A stretch of DNA of 64,000 bases from Doryteuthis pealeii (GCA_023376005.1 CM042141.1:99734712-99798711), one strand, 5' to 3'. Counted from the stretch's first letter, positions 11,101-26,500 are shown. Notes: a model not told the origin generated them from the letters alone. Numbers and translations are program-made.

Positions 11101-13547
11101 TTTTTTTTTTCGTGAATTTTTTTTTTTTCATGTCTAAATTTGCACTAAATTCGTGCTTTCCACTTTATAATTTGTTTATTTAAATGAATGGTTCTCAACT
11201 GGGGTGTCATATCCCTCAACGAGGACCCTCTAACTTTTCTTGGGGGGGGGGGAAGCAATTAAAAATATGTAATGATAAAAATACAATATGATTTTTAAAC
11301 ATCGGATTGGGTCCACCATAGTAAAATAGGAATCAAATAGATTAGGCAATGGCAAAATGAGCCTAAAATGCATTTTTGACAAAATGACTTTAGCCCCCCC
11401 CCCTACAGAAATAATTTACCAAAAATCAGGGAATTATCGGATTTTAATGAAATTTTCAGTGTTTATTTATCAATGAATGATCTTTATAATAGATTATTTA
11501 TTTTATTTCTGATTTTTTTCAGGTCACTTAATTTTGACCCCCCTTACTTTGGGAGTGTAAAATATTGGCGAGTTGGTCCTTGATTGATACTAATTACAGT
11601 AGAAATAAAAAGATAAAGACCGAAGATGTAAATAGAATTTTTTTTTAAGTGGAATAAGAAAATAAGTACCGAAAATCGGAAAATAAAATGTTAAAAAATA
11701 ATAAATAATTAATTTTTTGGAGATTTCTTTTTTTACTCATTTCGATAATTATCTAATAGGCTATCATCTTATAAAAGAAAAAATTATACATCGATTTTTA
11801 AAAAAGGGGGGGGGCTACATTTTCAATAGAGTTTTTCTTCAAAACATATATTTTGATTGACTAAAATAAGGTTTGCATTGAATAGATATTTATTTCTAGA
11901 ATCTAAAAATATAACATTTTAAACTTAAAATCCGAATATTTTTATTTTAAATGAATTTTATATATTAATTTTTCATAACAAAAATACTAAATTAAAGTTT
12001 GAAATAGAATAACTGATGCATTATAAAATTCATTAATTGATAAATCAATACTGAAAATTTCATTAAAATCGGATAATTACCTGACTTTTGGTAATTTTTT
12101 TTTTTTGCAATCGCGAATGTTATATTAAATCGTAAACAATCGCTTAAAACCCTTGAAAAAGAGACAGAATGGCGGATCGCGTCGAAATTGACCAAAACAA
12201 ATCCCTTTAGATGTATTAAAAATAAACTGCATATGTAATGATATTTTTCCTTTTTTAATGATGGTCATTATGTTACTACTTATCGATTTAGACAAAAGTT
12301 TGACCTTAAATAATAGATTTAATTATTTTTAATTCGCTTTTAAAACTCGTAGCAGCCGATTTTTTTGCCATTGCATAAAATAGATCCATAGGTAAAAAAA
12401 AAAAAAAAGTGTTGAGAACCATTGATTTAAATGACCCATATGATTTGAACGGGTCGTATGTAAACGACACATCATTAATGGCCATCCCACTCAATCAAGC
12501 ATTTTGTTAGGTGTATGATATCTGGCAACTAGTCTACATGATCCAGCAATTTCTGTTCTCCTGTTTATAAAGGATTTATAAATGCAAACTAGTAAATTAC
12601 CCCCCCCCCCAATGTGAACACCAATGCTTAATTCACCTTGCCAAAATTTTATATGTCCTGGTGGTGAAGTTCCAATTCTGGAGTTCTGGATAATGTGGAG
12701 TACCCCTTCATCACCATTACTCCCAGGTCCACTCTGATCCGGAGTGGTAGTACTCATTAGGGTCTCATTTATGGGTTAAATTGAAAAAACTGAGTTTAAA
12801 AAATGTGTTTTAAAAAAATTGAGTTTAAAAAGTAAATAAATGAGTACCCATCAAGAATGAATAAAATAAAATGTATTCGGCATAAGATAACCCAACAAGG
12901 GTTGACATGCCGTTAAATCCAACCAACCAACATTTTATTCATTCTCATAAGTGTATATAAGCCACTGAGAAACCCAGAACTAGATTGTTTCTTTCTTAGT
13001 CGGGCCGAGAACTGTACAGCACTACCTTCGAAATAAATATTCTGTAACTTTTCATATTTTGATAAATTTGACCCAATGTAGATTCTTACTTATTTTAAAA
13101 AAAGAAGAAGAAAAAAAAAGGAAGGAAAAAATATTTCTTCGTCTAATGACTAAGCAGCCATTTTTGGTGAAGTATGTAACATAATGAATAATGGCCTGTC
13201 GTTAAAATGGAGACGACATGGAGGCTAAAACAGATGCTTTAACGACGACGACGACGACGCCCTCATTCTAAACCGGTTTATCTACTAATTGAACCGGTCG
13301 TCCAAGTTTTAGAAAAAAAGAAGAAAAAGAAGAAAAAACATTTCTATTGCTTCAAGCCAAAATACTCAACAACAGATTAATGCCGTTGACGTCCAAGTTG
13401 GTCGACTGAAAACACAAGATAAAAAAAAAAAAAAGAAAATGAAATTCAAATAGAAATATACGTAATTCTGTTGACTTTACTCGGTGTGAATTCCATTAAT
13501 CATCATCATCATCATCATCATCATCAGGTTCTCTCTCTCTCTCTCCT

Positions 13548-13596
<49 letters not shown>

Positions 13597-14101
13597 CACC
13601 CGCCGTCTATATCGGTCATCTCCTCGGCATCCAAAATCCACACAGAGCTGATTGATGTAGTGTTCAGCATGTCTTTGTTTGCGCACAGCTATATGATATA
13701 AAGTATTACTATCTATTACAAATCATATGTATTTGTATGGCTTCAAGTATTCCTATCTAATAGTAAAAAAAGTGACCTAAAGTCAGTATCAGCCAGACAG
13801 CGAGGGAGTCTATCCCCATTTCAATAGCACCAGACCAAGGAAATTGTTTTTAGCGTCTGAGGTGGAGCGCCACACCTACTATCAGCTCCTCACTTTACCG
13901 CACAGATCCCTGTGTTACTCATACGCTGAGTTGGCGAGGACCGTTATCGAACCAGGTTCCCAGACGAACACTCTACCGACTGAGCTACATAAGTATATTT
14001 GGCAGCATCTTTTCATCTAAACTAATTTGGTTAAAAATAATAGAATCCCATTCTCTCTGTCTCTCTCTGTCTCTGTCTCTCTGTCTCTGTCTCTGTCTCT
14101 C

Positions 14102-14136
<35 letters not shown>

Positions 14137-16016
14137 GTCTGTCTCTCTCTCGCTCTCTCTCTCTCGACCCTGGCATCCAGTGTCCGTACAAAGCTTATTG
14201 ATTGAAATGATACGCCGTTGAGTGAGCGTGTGCACTATGTAACCTTGATATTCACAAGGAGACATGTCCCATGCGCCTCGCTTCTCGAAGAAGGTTGCCT
14301 ATGCTTGGTTTAAACTTTTATCTGAACTCTAATCCTAACTAAAACCGTGATTTTTCCGTTCCTTTAATTCCTATGAGACTTATTTAGGCTAGACGGACGG
14401 TCAGAGACGCTCTTTCTGATCAATCGGCTGGTCAAGTCAGGCCCTAGCCCCTATATGATTGTCTCAAACCTGTTGCCCTTATAGCAAGCCCCAACCCGTT
14501 TCATCATATATGTGCTAGAAGACGGTGGTTGAGGGTCTTTAGTGTCCATGGTGTGACGCTAAACTCAAATTCTGGAGCTCTGGGGAATGTGGAGTACCCC
14601 TTTATCACCATTACTCCCAGGTCTACTCTGACCCGGAGTGGTAGTACCTGTTAGGGCCCCATATATGGGTTAAATAGAAAAGATGAGTTTTAAAAAATGT
14701 GTTTAAAAAAATTGAGTTTTTTTTTAAATTGAGTACCATCAAGAATGAATAAAACAATATGTTTCAGCATAAAATAACCCAACAAGAGTTGACATGCCGT
14801 AAAATCCAACCAATCAACCAACCAACTATTATATCGACTTTGTTATCAACATTTTTGGGTGTTGTGTAAGTGGCTAACGTGTTGGACTGCAACATCGTAG
14901 AAAGCGAGTTCAAACTCCAGTCGCGCTCTTATGTTTACTTTCGAACTAATATCCTTGGGAACAGTATGAACAATATTACCACTACTGTTCTTCTACAAGG
15001 ATGTATTAGGCCTTAAATAGCCCAAGAGGCTGATATGCCATTAAACAAAGAAACCAAACCAAAAATTTGTACTCCGTTCTAACTACTATTTAAAGCATAA
15101 GATATTCATTTTGAGTCGAGTTTATTTGTTTAACGGCATATCAACACGTTATGAGTTATTTAATGCCGAAACTTGATTCATTTCTGGTACTTATAAAATC
15201 TTCTGAAATTGAGCTACATTTAATAAACGGTTACATAGGAAGTATCCTGGCCTTGTGCCAAACTAGGCAATAAATGAAGTCTTTACCAGTTACAGGACAA
15301 TATGGAACGAACCGATTGATTAAAATAATTAAGTCAGGAATGGATTCAGGCAGGTCATCAAATTGACAGCTGACAACTTTCTTACTTTTGGGGTTAAGTG
15401 ACCCCTATAGCCCTTATGATTAATGTAAATGCATTGCTCTAATTAATGCATTGCTATAATAAATTTAAGGTTTCATATTGACTTTTAGGGGTGGGCGGGT
15501 GGATTGTCCGTGGACTCAACTAACTTGTTTTACCTGAACAACAAAAATAAATAAATAAATAAATAAATACGAAAAAGAAAAAACGGGTGAAGCCAAGACA
15601 CTGACATAAATTTATATATTTAATCATCAATCATTATGTCCAGTGAAAGGTGGGCATAAATTCGGGTATATTTGGTCTGACAAGCCAACACGCTCACCTC
15701 CACCCCCACCCCCCATCATCCCTCCTGCGTGCTCTTTCAAGACGATGGACTAAAAAAAAAAAATTCTGTTAGAAATTTATATATTCCTCGAAAAAAATCG
15801 AATTAATATGGTTTTAATACGGATGGCCATTTACGCGCCAAAAAAAAATGAACACCGAGTTATCTTTCAGTTGAATTATAGACGCCAAGTGTAGTGTAAT
15901 GGTTAATGAGTTAGTCTTGCAGAACATGGATTAATGGGTTCGATTCTCACTTGGTACCCCCGTACATAGTAAATGATCACCTTTCAGTTGGATTTTTATA
16001 TTTTAAGAATACCATG

Positions 16017-16075
<59 letters not shown>

Positions 16076-16518
16076 AGAGTAGTGGCTTACCGGTGGGTAC
16101 GGGTACGATCGTTGGGAGCGTACAGTATCCAGGGGTTAAAGACCGTGAAAAAACAAATACAAAGTGCTCAATACAATGTAGAGCAAAATTTATTTAAGAA
16201 ATGGATATAAAGTAACCTACTCGAGTTTCATCATCTGAATCGTCAGGGTTACATCCGCTGAATTAATCGAGTTTTCGATTAATATCAGTTGATACCACGT
16301 ATGTCTGTTGGAATGGATCTTATCGTTACAGATAGACGCTTGTTTACAAAAAATTGAAATTCCGGTGAGATTTTCAATTTTTTGTAAAAGATCCATTCCA
16401 ACAGACATACGTGGTATCAACTGATATTAATCGAAACTCGATTAATTCAGCGGATGTAACCCTGAAGATTCAGATGATGAAACTCGAGTAGGTTACTTTA
16501 TATCCATTTCTTAAATAA

Positions 16519-16554
<36 letters not shown>

Positions 16555-19500
16555 AGTTTTCTTATGATATTGGAGAATTGAAAATAAAGTGCTCGATTAC
16601 GTGTGTAAGGGCTATATTTATTTATTCATTATAGTGTACAATACATTTAAGGTGCGATTATTACCATTGGTTTCCAAGCAACATGTTAGCCAGTTTTCGT
16701 CAAGACAACACGCCTGTTGTCTTGACGAAAAGTGGCTAATATGCTGCTTAGAAACCGATAGTAACAATCGAACCTTAAATGTATTGTACACTCTATATAT
16801 ACAGGGTGATAAATTTGACATACTTATATTTGGTTATTTTTCTCCGTAGGTTGGAGGTATTGACGCATCATTTAAAAGCTTGGACCCTTCTTCATTCATA
16901 TACGTGATGATAGATAGAATGGATGACTGGAACCCACCTGAATCATGGAAGAGAATAACTTGTATCATGATGATCTGCGCCGGCCATCAAAATAAGGAGA
17001 TTATAGTTGCTGCCCAATGCTCCCTGAACACTGTAAACACTGTAAAATCAATCAGGCATGAACTGGAGAATTGCAATGGAGACTACGAGTCTGTGGCTAG
17101 AAGAAAGCAACATAACAGACGATCTGATTGCGTTCGTACAGCAGATTCCCTCAAAAATCTGCAGAAAAAGTGTTGGAGGACCCTTAGATGCCTACATGGA
17201 GTTGCTAAACACTGTAGCCAAGCCCTGGATAAAAAAAAGAAAGGTAGCCAATGGTAGGCCATATGTATGTCAGCTGGATTTGGCCCCCTGTCACACCTCT
17301 GGGAAAAGTCAAAAATGGTTGTCGGCGAATTCTTACGACTACACCAGTCCCAATATTTGGCATCCGAACTCCCCAGATCTTAACCCCATGGATTATTATG
17401 TATGTGGCACTGTTGAGAAAGACACCAATTGCCATGCCAGTACTACAAAAGCCCAGTTAATCGACAGAATTAAGGTAGTTTTTGAGCCCCTTCCCAGGGA
17501 AATTGTAACATCAGCTTATTTTACCCCAAAAATCCGACCAATCACCGACCGACCTGAAGAATTCAAGAATTCTATGGGCGTCACCAGAGAATGACAGAAC
17601 CTTTACAAAAAAAATAGGTTCGTATCTTTCCCCAAATTAACGCCATTTACAAAAAATTTAAAAAATAGACATTGAACTGCCTTCAACGCATATTTCAAGT
17701 TAAAAAAAATTCTCAAAATAGTACGTTCGGAAAATTTTTTTTTTTCTTTGGGCGGGGGGGGGGGTACAGTCGATGCTTAATCTCGATTCTACGTAGTGGA
17801 GAGTTTGGTTAGGGTCCCATCTATGAGTCCAATGGAGACATTTTAAGTCTTTTGTTCATTATACAGAGTATTTCAGAAAAAATTCATATCATTTCGTAAT
17901 CCAATAACTTCAACAATTCTCGTTCAAATTTTAACATCATGTGTAGAAATAACTCAAGATTCTATGTTTAATATTTTCTTTTTTTTCTTCTTTTTTCTTT
18001 TCAGATATAGAAATGCCATTTACTGAAATAGAAAAGACTTTTAACATTAAACACACTAGCATGAATATGCGCCCTCCGGGTGTAAGTATATAAGTTTTAA
18101 TGTAATGAAATATATTAAATTAGAAAGACTAACTAAATTAAATAAGAAAGCACTTTAAAAGATTACACTCATTTTAATTACATTTTAATTGGTTTGTATA
18201 TAAAATCATTCATAGGATTAATTTTAATACGTTGAAAAATAAAACAATGATATTAAAGATCAATAACACCAAGTAATTATCTATGAAAGCCGGTTTTGTT
18301 AAAACCAGTATGCAAATTAACTACACCATATAATATATAAACCTTTATTTCTTATAAGATATATTGCAGGATTTTAAATGCACTTATAACAGGGGCTGTT
18401 TTGAGGTAAATCTAACTCAGATTTTCATTGAGAGATCGTTAATAAATAAAATGTATTATTCTATGCATTAATGATTTTGACTTAAATTGATAAACTTACA
18501 CAATTCCTGAGGGTATTGTGACGTAGGAAGTGACGTAGTTTCGGTTACAGACAGACACCGAATCTCCCTTATGATAAGATGTGTGGGGAATTTTATCCCT
18601 GAACTTGAGTCACCGTCTTGAGCTGTGTCACAAAGCAATGTCTCGCGCTAGCAGTGAAGTAGGCCCCGTGTTGGCCGGTGGGTTGCTAATGACAAAGAGG
18701 AAGAATCTTCGGTGTTCCTCAGTTTTATAGCTGGCCTCATGTGACCCCCATGAGGGCCGTGATTGGCCTCTTTGCCTATTTGTGCATGTATTCAAATAAA
18801 TTCCCATTTATGTTAAAGAATGATGGCTGGTTGAATATAACATTCCCCCGCACGGTATAAATATAAGAAAAATTCACGACGAAGTGATAACAAAGATATT
18901 TTATTGTCTGAAAAAACTTAATAGAATACAAAACGTGACAGAAGATACAAAGAAGAAAGCTCTTCATAATTGTATAAGAGAAATGTCCTAATAGGAAAAT
19001 AGTCTTGTAGTTGAAAAAATTTTGAGGCTGTACTATAAAGAAATGAACACTAGCGGGAATACTCCGAGGTTTGTACTGGAGTTAGCCGCGAGTGTGGCAG
19101 ACAGGTTGAGAGTCAAAGAAATAAAACGAACAACAGAACTATGAATAAAAGACTTGTATTACAAATAAAGAACAATTGCAAACTTTAGTTTCGTTTGCGG
19201 TCAAGTATATAATATGTATATAATTGTCACTTAGCTGGTGCATCCTGGGATAGGGTATTATCGGAGCCCTTTGCTACGGCCTTCTGATCAGTTTGGACAT
19301 GATGGACTTCTGCTTGCGTCCGACTCCGATTCTGGTTGTCTGTTGTAGTATAGGAGCGACCCTTTTTTAGGTCTGTCTCCGGTGAGGTCTGAATCAGAAG
19401 AGGGGGCATGAGTTTGCTTATTCGGCTTTGCTGCCAAAGTATGCTGGCTCATGATTGGTTGGTTTGAAACAGAGGCTCGCAGGCAAAGGACGATAACCCC

Positions 19501-20103
19501 ATACCCCAGAATTCTAATAGTACGTAAAAGATGAAAGTTGAACACTTACATGTTATAGCATGTTATCATGCACTATGAGACACGGGATGCTGGGGGCGGG
19601 CTCAACTCCTCCCGTCCTGTGGACAGGAGACGCAACTGGTGCATGTTCTTCTTTCGAGGGGTAGAGGGTAAAAGGAGCCTTTGTTTCTACTGCAGAGATT
19701 ACATTCCTTACTTGCCACGGTTCTTCCGTTAGGAACTAGGTGGCATTGCGAGCAGCCTTATAAAAGTGAAGAGGCCATAAAAGTCAGAGACCCCCTTTCA
19801 GCTTATATCCTCAAAGGAAGAACACGCACTAGTTGTATCTCCTGTCCACGAATGGCACACGAAAACTTCAGATTTCAAATTTTGAACAGATTGATAAACA
19901 AGGACTATCGCTTGCTTTTCTCGTTATTCTGTGATAAAAACTTTTTATCACCTTCCTTAAACCAACAAATGCCCTGAAGATGATCTAATTAATAGATCGA
20001 AACACTGCAGCGTCGGCCAATAAAATTACCACTCAACTTATTTAAACCTGTGTTTTTTAAATTTTCTTAATATACTACATACCGTCGGATTCACTTCCAT
20101 CTC

Positions 20104-20174
<71 letters not shown>

Positions 20175-20500
20175 TCCGTACGAGAAAACGATACCCAATC
20201 ATCTATCTTATTTCTACTCTACACATGCTGTTAAAATTTGAGATCATTTGAATGAGAATTCAATATTAATTTTTCTGAAACAGCCTGTATATCTCAAATG
20301 TTATCTAATTTTCTGAAGTACACTGTATATCTTTAATGATTTATTAACTGATTATTAATTACCCTAATTATAAACTAATGAGCCAAGTGGGGTTGTAGTA
20401 GTAATCGTTAGTAGTAGTAGCCGTGATTAGTTCAAAGTAACAACATAGGAAAGTCGTATAGTCAAAAAGGGGTTGTTTATTTCTTTCTAGGCTCGTGGGG

Positions 20501-20582
<82 letters not shown>

Positions 20583-23500
20583 TTCTATCGTAAATCACGT
20601 TCATGCGCGCTATTCATTGCTACCCTAGACATGTCACGACGGAGCCCCAACAAACACGTCCGACCCTCTCGGGTCCGGCGAAAGAGAGACCGAATTTTCT
20701 TTACTTCCATTTGTAGTCCTGGGGGTGGGGGAAGATCCCATCCGCTTCAGATCAAAACCTAGAACTTCCGTTTTTATTTTTAAATTTAGTTCCGGGGTCA
20801 TTGGTCAATGGCTGGCAGTCGTTGAGTGTTTACCCTTCCAAACTTTAACCTCTTTTTGTTCTTATTTCTTTTTCTTCTCTTTCTCCAGAAATCCGATTAC
20901 CGTTTTCTTTTCAATCCCCAAATTCACCGTAGACAATAATAATTACACTACAAAATCCTTTATCTTCTTATACCATTCACATAAGGTCACTTTAAGGTAA
21001 AATGATTTTTGTAATTTACTGAATTCAAAAGATTAAATGTCTTTATCTGGTTTAAGAAAAATGTTTAAACATTAATACAAAATATAATATAAAATAATTC
21101 TTTGTTGTTATAGAATTCTTAGTTTTTTCTACACATGCTGTTCAAATTTGAGATCATTTGAACGAGAATTGATCAAGTTATTAGATTACAAATTGAAATC
21201 AATTTTTCTGAAACACTCTGTACATCCCACATTTACCTAAATTGAGACCGGACTAATTTTCCCCCTGTTTCCAGCAAAGAAATGGACGAGCGAATAGTAA
21301 GTTGATGGGGTCCCAGGTGTAGATCCCGGGACTACGTCAACTTCTTTTTCGAACGTCTTATGAAGCAGCCATGAGTCAGCATTTTCAACGGATGACCAAA
21401 ACTGATTTTCAACAAATAAAAGGTAATTCTCAACATTTTTTAAAAAATTTCCTGTGTATTATTCAATTTGGGTCAGAATTCAATTTTATTCAATTTTTTA
21501 ATTTTTGTAGAGTAACAAGGAGTTATCTTATCTTGATTTGGAGACGTGTCTTCTTTAACCTTTTAAGACATCGATTCTCTCATCTTGTGACCGTTGGTCA
21601 CGTGAGAAACGAGACCCTTTTATCATCCAGTTTTTTGGTCGTGACTTTTTGGTGAAGTGAACACATAATTTTATCTCATTCCAGCGAGATAAATCCTACT
21701 GCCATATATGGTGACTATGAAGACCCTTCAAATGTAAGTTGTATCAAATTTAACATTGCCCTTGGCATTACCAGACAATTTTTGGTTGTTCTTTGGAGCA
21801 TTATGTACGATTTACCTGTTTGGGGCATATATATATATATATTATGTTATTACGTTATTGTATGCTTTTTCTGTTTTCTCTTGTCTGCGAAGGTTGGGAC
21901 AGATAGCTTAACCAAGAGTATTTGATGACATTAAACAATTAAATGAAAACAACGAAGAAGAAAGAAAAAAAGGAAAAACTGAAGACAATAGATTCAACAG
22001 GAACGATATATATATTGATGAATATGAAACACAAACAAAGAATTTTGCAAGATGATAAAAAGGGTGAAAGTTCAAAGTTCTCAACAGACTTCATCCGGTA
22101 AAAAAACAGTATTGAATTTCAGTGGAGATTGGAGAAGACGTGTGTTGTGGCTGGTGACAAGGGAAGAACTGATGAATTGTCCAAATGTGCGGGAAAAAGT
22201 CCAAGTGTGGTACGTGATCCTTATCACGTAGGCACCGGGGTGGGGTAGGTGTGTGCATGCATCTATTCCCATAATCGACTGAGTTCATTCTGGGGTCGCA
22301 CAGAGTTCAAAAAGAAGGAAAGAAAGGAAGAAATAGATTCGGAGAAGACTCTAAGTAAGAATGTGAGAATGTATGTATGTGAATGTAGGTACGAATGTAT
22401 GTAAGTAAATAAGTAAGTATGAACGTATGTATGTAAGTAAGTATGAATGTATGTAAGTAAATAAGTGGTAGGCAGAACAATGCTGTACTTATTAAACAAT
22501 CACATGTGCATTGTTCATGTGAGTTAGTTATTTGTCTTTTTTACCGAATGTTTAGTGTTAGTGTATCCATGGAAATTACATGAAAATATCTTGAAATACT
22601 GTAGATTAACTTTATTCAAAGAAATTATCGGAAATCTGATAGTGAATTATCTCCCCCTGTCGCTAGAGGGCGAATCGCCAACACGAGGTTGGCGCCAGAA
22701 TCAAACCCCGGCACTTGTCTACAGGCCGTCGACCTGGACGGAGGCGTTTTTTAACAGCATACTTTCTGAATGCCGTTTCGACAGCAAACTTATCAGAAGG
22801 CTGAGGACCTAAATAGTCAACTTAAAAAGGGCCCCATCCACCGCCATTTAAAAGAACAGTTACCCAGGCGAGAAGCTTCTAAAATAGCATCCCCTACTTT
22901 TACTTATCGGATGAGAACCGACAAAAACATTGTGACTCTTTTCATGGCTTGGGTAAGGAACTTTGTTCCCTTCTTGAGGTTTGTTGAATTAAATGTTATA
23001 AATTGGTAAATATATATATATATATAACAAAAATGTCCAATAATAGGGTCTTCCAGCAGACACCCTTTCGATCGAGGGCAGTACTATCTCGTCCAGACTC
23101 TTGGTGTATACCTCCGTGAGACCATGTGGGAAGATGAATAGTGGCATAATGTCACCATCACTAGTGACTATCCCCCCCCCCCAAACACCATGATGTGGAT
23201 TGGGTGTTTGTCATCACTTATTGGTAAATCTTGTGAAGATAGAGCAACACAACGGTTGTACTGTGAATTCACCATCTGATCCTGACAGAAATCATTCTCA
23301 TCTGAGAAAACGCAAAGGTTGGAGGAGATGCTTGAGTAGAAAAGCTTTGAAGTGTGATCTGTCCTTTCCTGTCTCTTTCATTGCCTTTCATAAGAATTGG
23401 CCCTTCCTCATCTTGTATAAGAAATAGGGAATGTCCTCATACACTACATGCCTGATGAGAAATTGACTTGTCTTTATTTTCCTACCGAATATTCTGTGTT

Positions 23501-26500
23501 AGATTACTCTATTTTAGATAACCAAATGCATAATGAGAACGGGCTAAAATACTCACGTAATTTTTATAGAGTCTTTCATTCTGAAGCTCTGGGTAGTGTG
23601 GAGTATACTACATGCCTGATAAGAAATTCAGACATTCTCATGTCCTTGGCTATCGACCTGATTGACTTGATGAGATCATTGTCAATAATGGCCTGGATCC
23701 GACCAATAAATTCGGGAGTTCTTTTATTATCAGAACGATCAGTGTGAGTCTTCCAAGCTGCTATATCTTTGTAATCTCCATTGGACTCATCCAACTCTTT
23801 TCGAATACTCTGTGGTAGCCAAACACTGTGAAATCTTCGTATTGGAGCTTCCAATATGAATGTCAAGCAGTACAACATGCTGTTTCGAAATTTCTGGAGG
23901 AGTGAATTGCATCATGGTGCTATTTTTCTCACAGACAGCGCCCAACTGACTTTACAGTAGACAAAACCTGAAACAAACAATGTAGTATCAAGTTATGCTG
24001 ACATGTTCCAAAACGTCCAAATTTTAAAATTTGTATTATATTCATTTTGTTTTCTATTAAATCAAATGGTTTCATTTTTTTTTTTTTTTTTTCAGTAATT
24101 CAAAGGATTTTTCTTTGACTGTTAAAGTTCCTGAAATTGCTAGCAGAAAAAAAAAAATGTCTATTGTGAGCGCGGGTTTGGGGAAAATCTTACGTTACCA
24201 TTATTCGTGGATTTCCCAAGATCCGTGATTACAATCTGGTCACATATCAACACAGCACCTGTTATTTTTGTTTAGGTTTGTTTGTTTTTTTGTGTGTTTT
24301 TTTTTCGTTTAATGGCATATCAAACTTCATAGGTTATTTAATGCTAAAGCCATCCTTGTAGAAGAACAGTAGGTGTGCTATTTAATCCATGGCTGGGACA
24401 TGGAGTTAAGGGGGTTCATACCTTTCAAAGGGTACAAGTCCAAAAGTGAATGTAATAGTACGACTGGAATTCAAACTCACTTACTATGAAGTCGCAGTCC
24501 AGCATGTTAACCACTACACCATGGGGCTCTCACTATTTTTGTTTATTTGATTAAATATATATCACCAAAAAAGCAAACATTGGATTTGAAGATATTCCAA
24601 TTGTATTATTTACAAAGAGCATGTATGTAAAATACAGACATCTCCATCTTTGTATCATATAAATATCTTTGTTGATTTGGAAGTTGATTTAGAAGGCTAT
24701 CACAATGCAGGTGTAAAGAAAAAATAATAAGCTAACAATGGTGTTGTGTGTTAATCTGTATTTTATTCTTGAATTTTCGAGATAAAATCTCTTTTTCAGA
24801 AGATCACTGGAACTGAAGTCATCTTGTTATGGCATTTCTAGTTAAATGAATTTTTTTATATTTTTATTTTGAAAATGATGGTATTTTTTATAACTGTATT
24901 CATTTATTTCATTTAACTAGAAATGCCATAACAAGACAACTTCAGTTCCAGTGATCTTCTGAAAAAGAGATTTTATCTCGAAAATTCAAGAATAAATACA
25001 TAACACCATTGTTACCTTATTATTTACACCTGCATTGTGATAGCCTTCAAAATCAACCTCCAAACCAATATATATACACAATGCTTCAAGCAAATTATAA
25101 AACTCTCTTATCTTTGTTGATGTTTTATATTGTAATAAAGATGTTATTATATAAAGTGATAACTTCTTATCATTTACATTGTTTTTATTTACACCAGATT
25201 TAATGCATTCCTTTAAACCAGGTTGCATTGTCATACTGTTACGTAATGAATAGGCATAGCCTATCATTTTTGTAATGTAGTGTAAAGATTTAAATTTAAC
25301 GTTTAACAGTTACTGGGAAAATACCGATAAGTTTTACAGACCAGTTTTCACCCCGAGGTCATACAAGTGGTCCTTGCTGATTGGCTTAGGAGGATCACAT
25401 GATTGGAGGGACCTGAGAAAGTATAGAGATTCAACTAAGCTGCTGTCATGTTCAGATGTGTAATGGCCATCTGTGCTTTTTCTTTACCACATCAGTATTA
25501 AAGTGGGATCAAGTAATAAATGTGTACACCAAATGAAATAAGTCTCCGTGTTCCTGATTTGATTAACAAGAACTAAGATGGAAACGATGTGAGACAATAC
25601 CTGATACAGAATTAATGAAGAAGGAACTCCAGACAACACAACCAGAGATAAGAAGATAGAAGTCCACTAAGGACAATGGTGTAGTGTCCACAAAGAAAGA
25701 AAAAATTATCCGCATCTGTGCAAATGGCTGAGCAGGCCAATCCCTGAGTGACAGTCTATGATGCACTGACTGCACACAAACTGTGATGCTTGTTGGGGCT
25801 GCTGTTTTCACTCCTTTTTTCTGGCTCTCTTTTCTATGGAGGCTACTCTCCTCTCTGCCTCACTCCTCTTTGTGCCTTGTTTAACATTAAGGTGCCAGGC
25901 CGCTCGATTTTCTGCATCTACCCCCCACATGTGTTGTGTCAATGTGGCATATCCTCATGTCTCTCCGCAGACATCTTTAAAGCGTAGGCGTGGTCTACAT
26001 ACCAATCGGGAGCCTTTTACTAATTCGCCATACAAAATATCTTTCGGTATGCAGCCATTTTCCATCCTCCTGACATGACCAAGCCAGCAAAGGTACCTCT
26101 CGTGGAGGATGGAGAACCTGCTGTTCATGTTGGCGCAATGCAGCACATCTGTGTTGGGCACTTTATCCTGCCAGCAGAATAATGTAATAAGTATTTAACA
26201 ACACTTTCTAGAGAGGGGATACAGTCAACATATTCTATGGGCAAGATTTAATATTGCTTTTGAATATTTAAAACAAATTGATTTTGTTATAGCTGATTTT
26301 GTTATAGAAAGTCAAGGAAAATATTTTGATGATTTATACGAGGTAAGTCAGAAAAGTTCCAGGACTGGTGTCACAAAAAATTATTTCAAATCCAAACTAC
26401 AAACTACAAGTTATCCCATTCAAAGTAATACCACTTGAGTCTAATACACTTTCCCATCCTTCTCTGTCACGCTTGAATGCACTCCTGGAAGGATTCTCCG

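Noticed and set aside
13477..14265. Several ORFs rich in S/L, R/E, H or M runs
   Set aside because: Translations of CT, GA and CAT repeats, open on many frames because the repeats lack stop codons.
22770..23009. 79-residue ORF as a gene
   Set aside because: No start context, no recognised family, and it follows a repeat; kept only as an unassigned exon-like segment.
24986..25267. 93-residue ORF
   Set aside because: Lies in the arm of a foldback and adjacent AT-rich DNA, with no homologue recognised.
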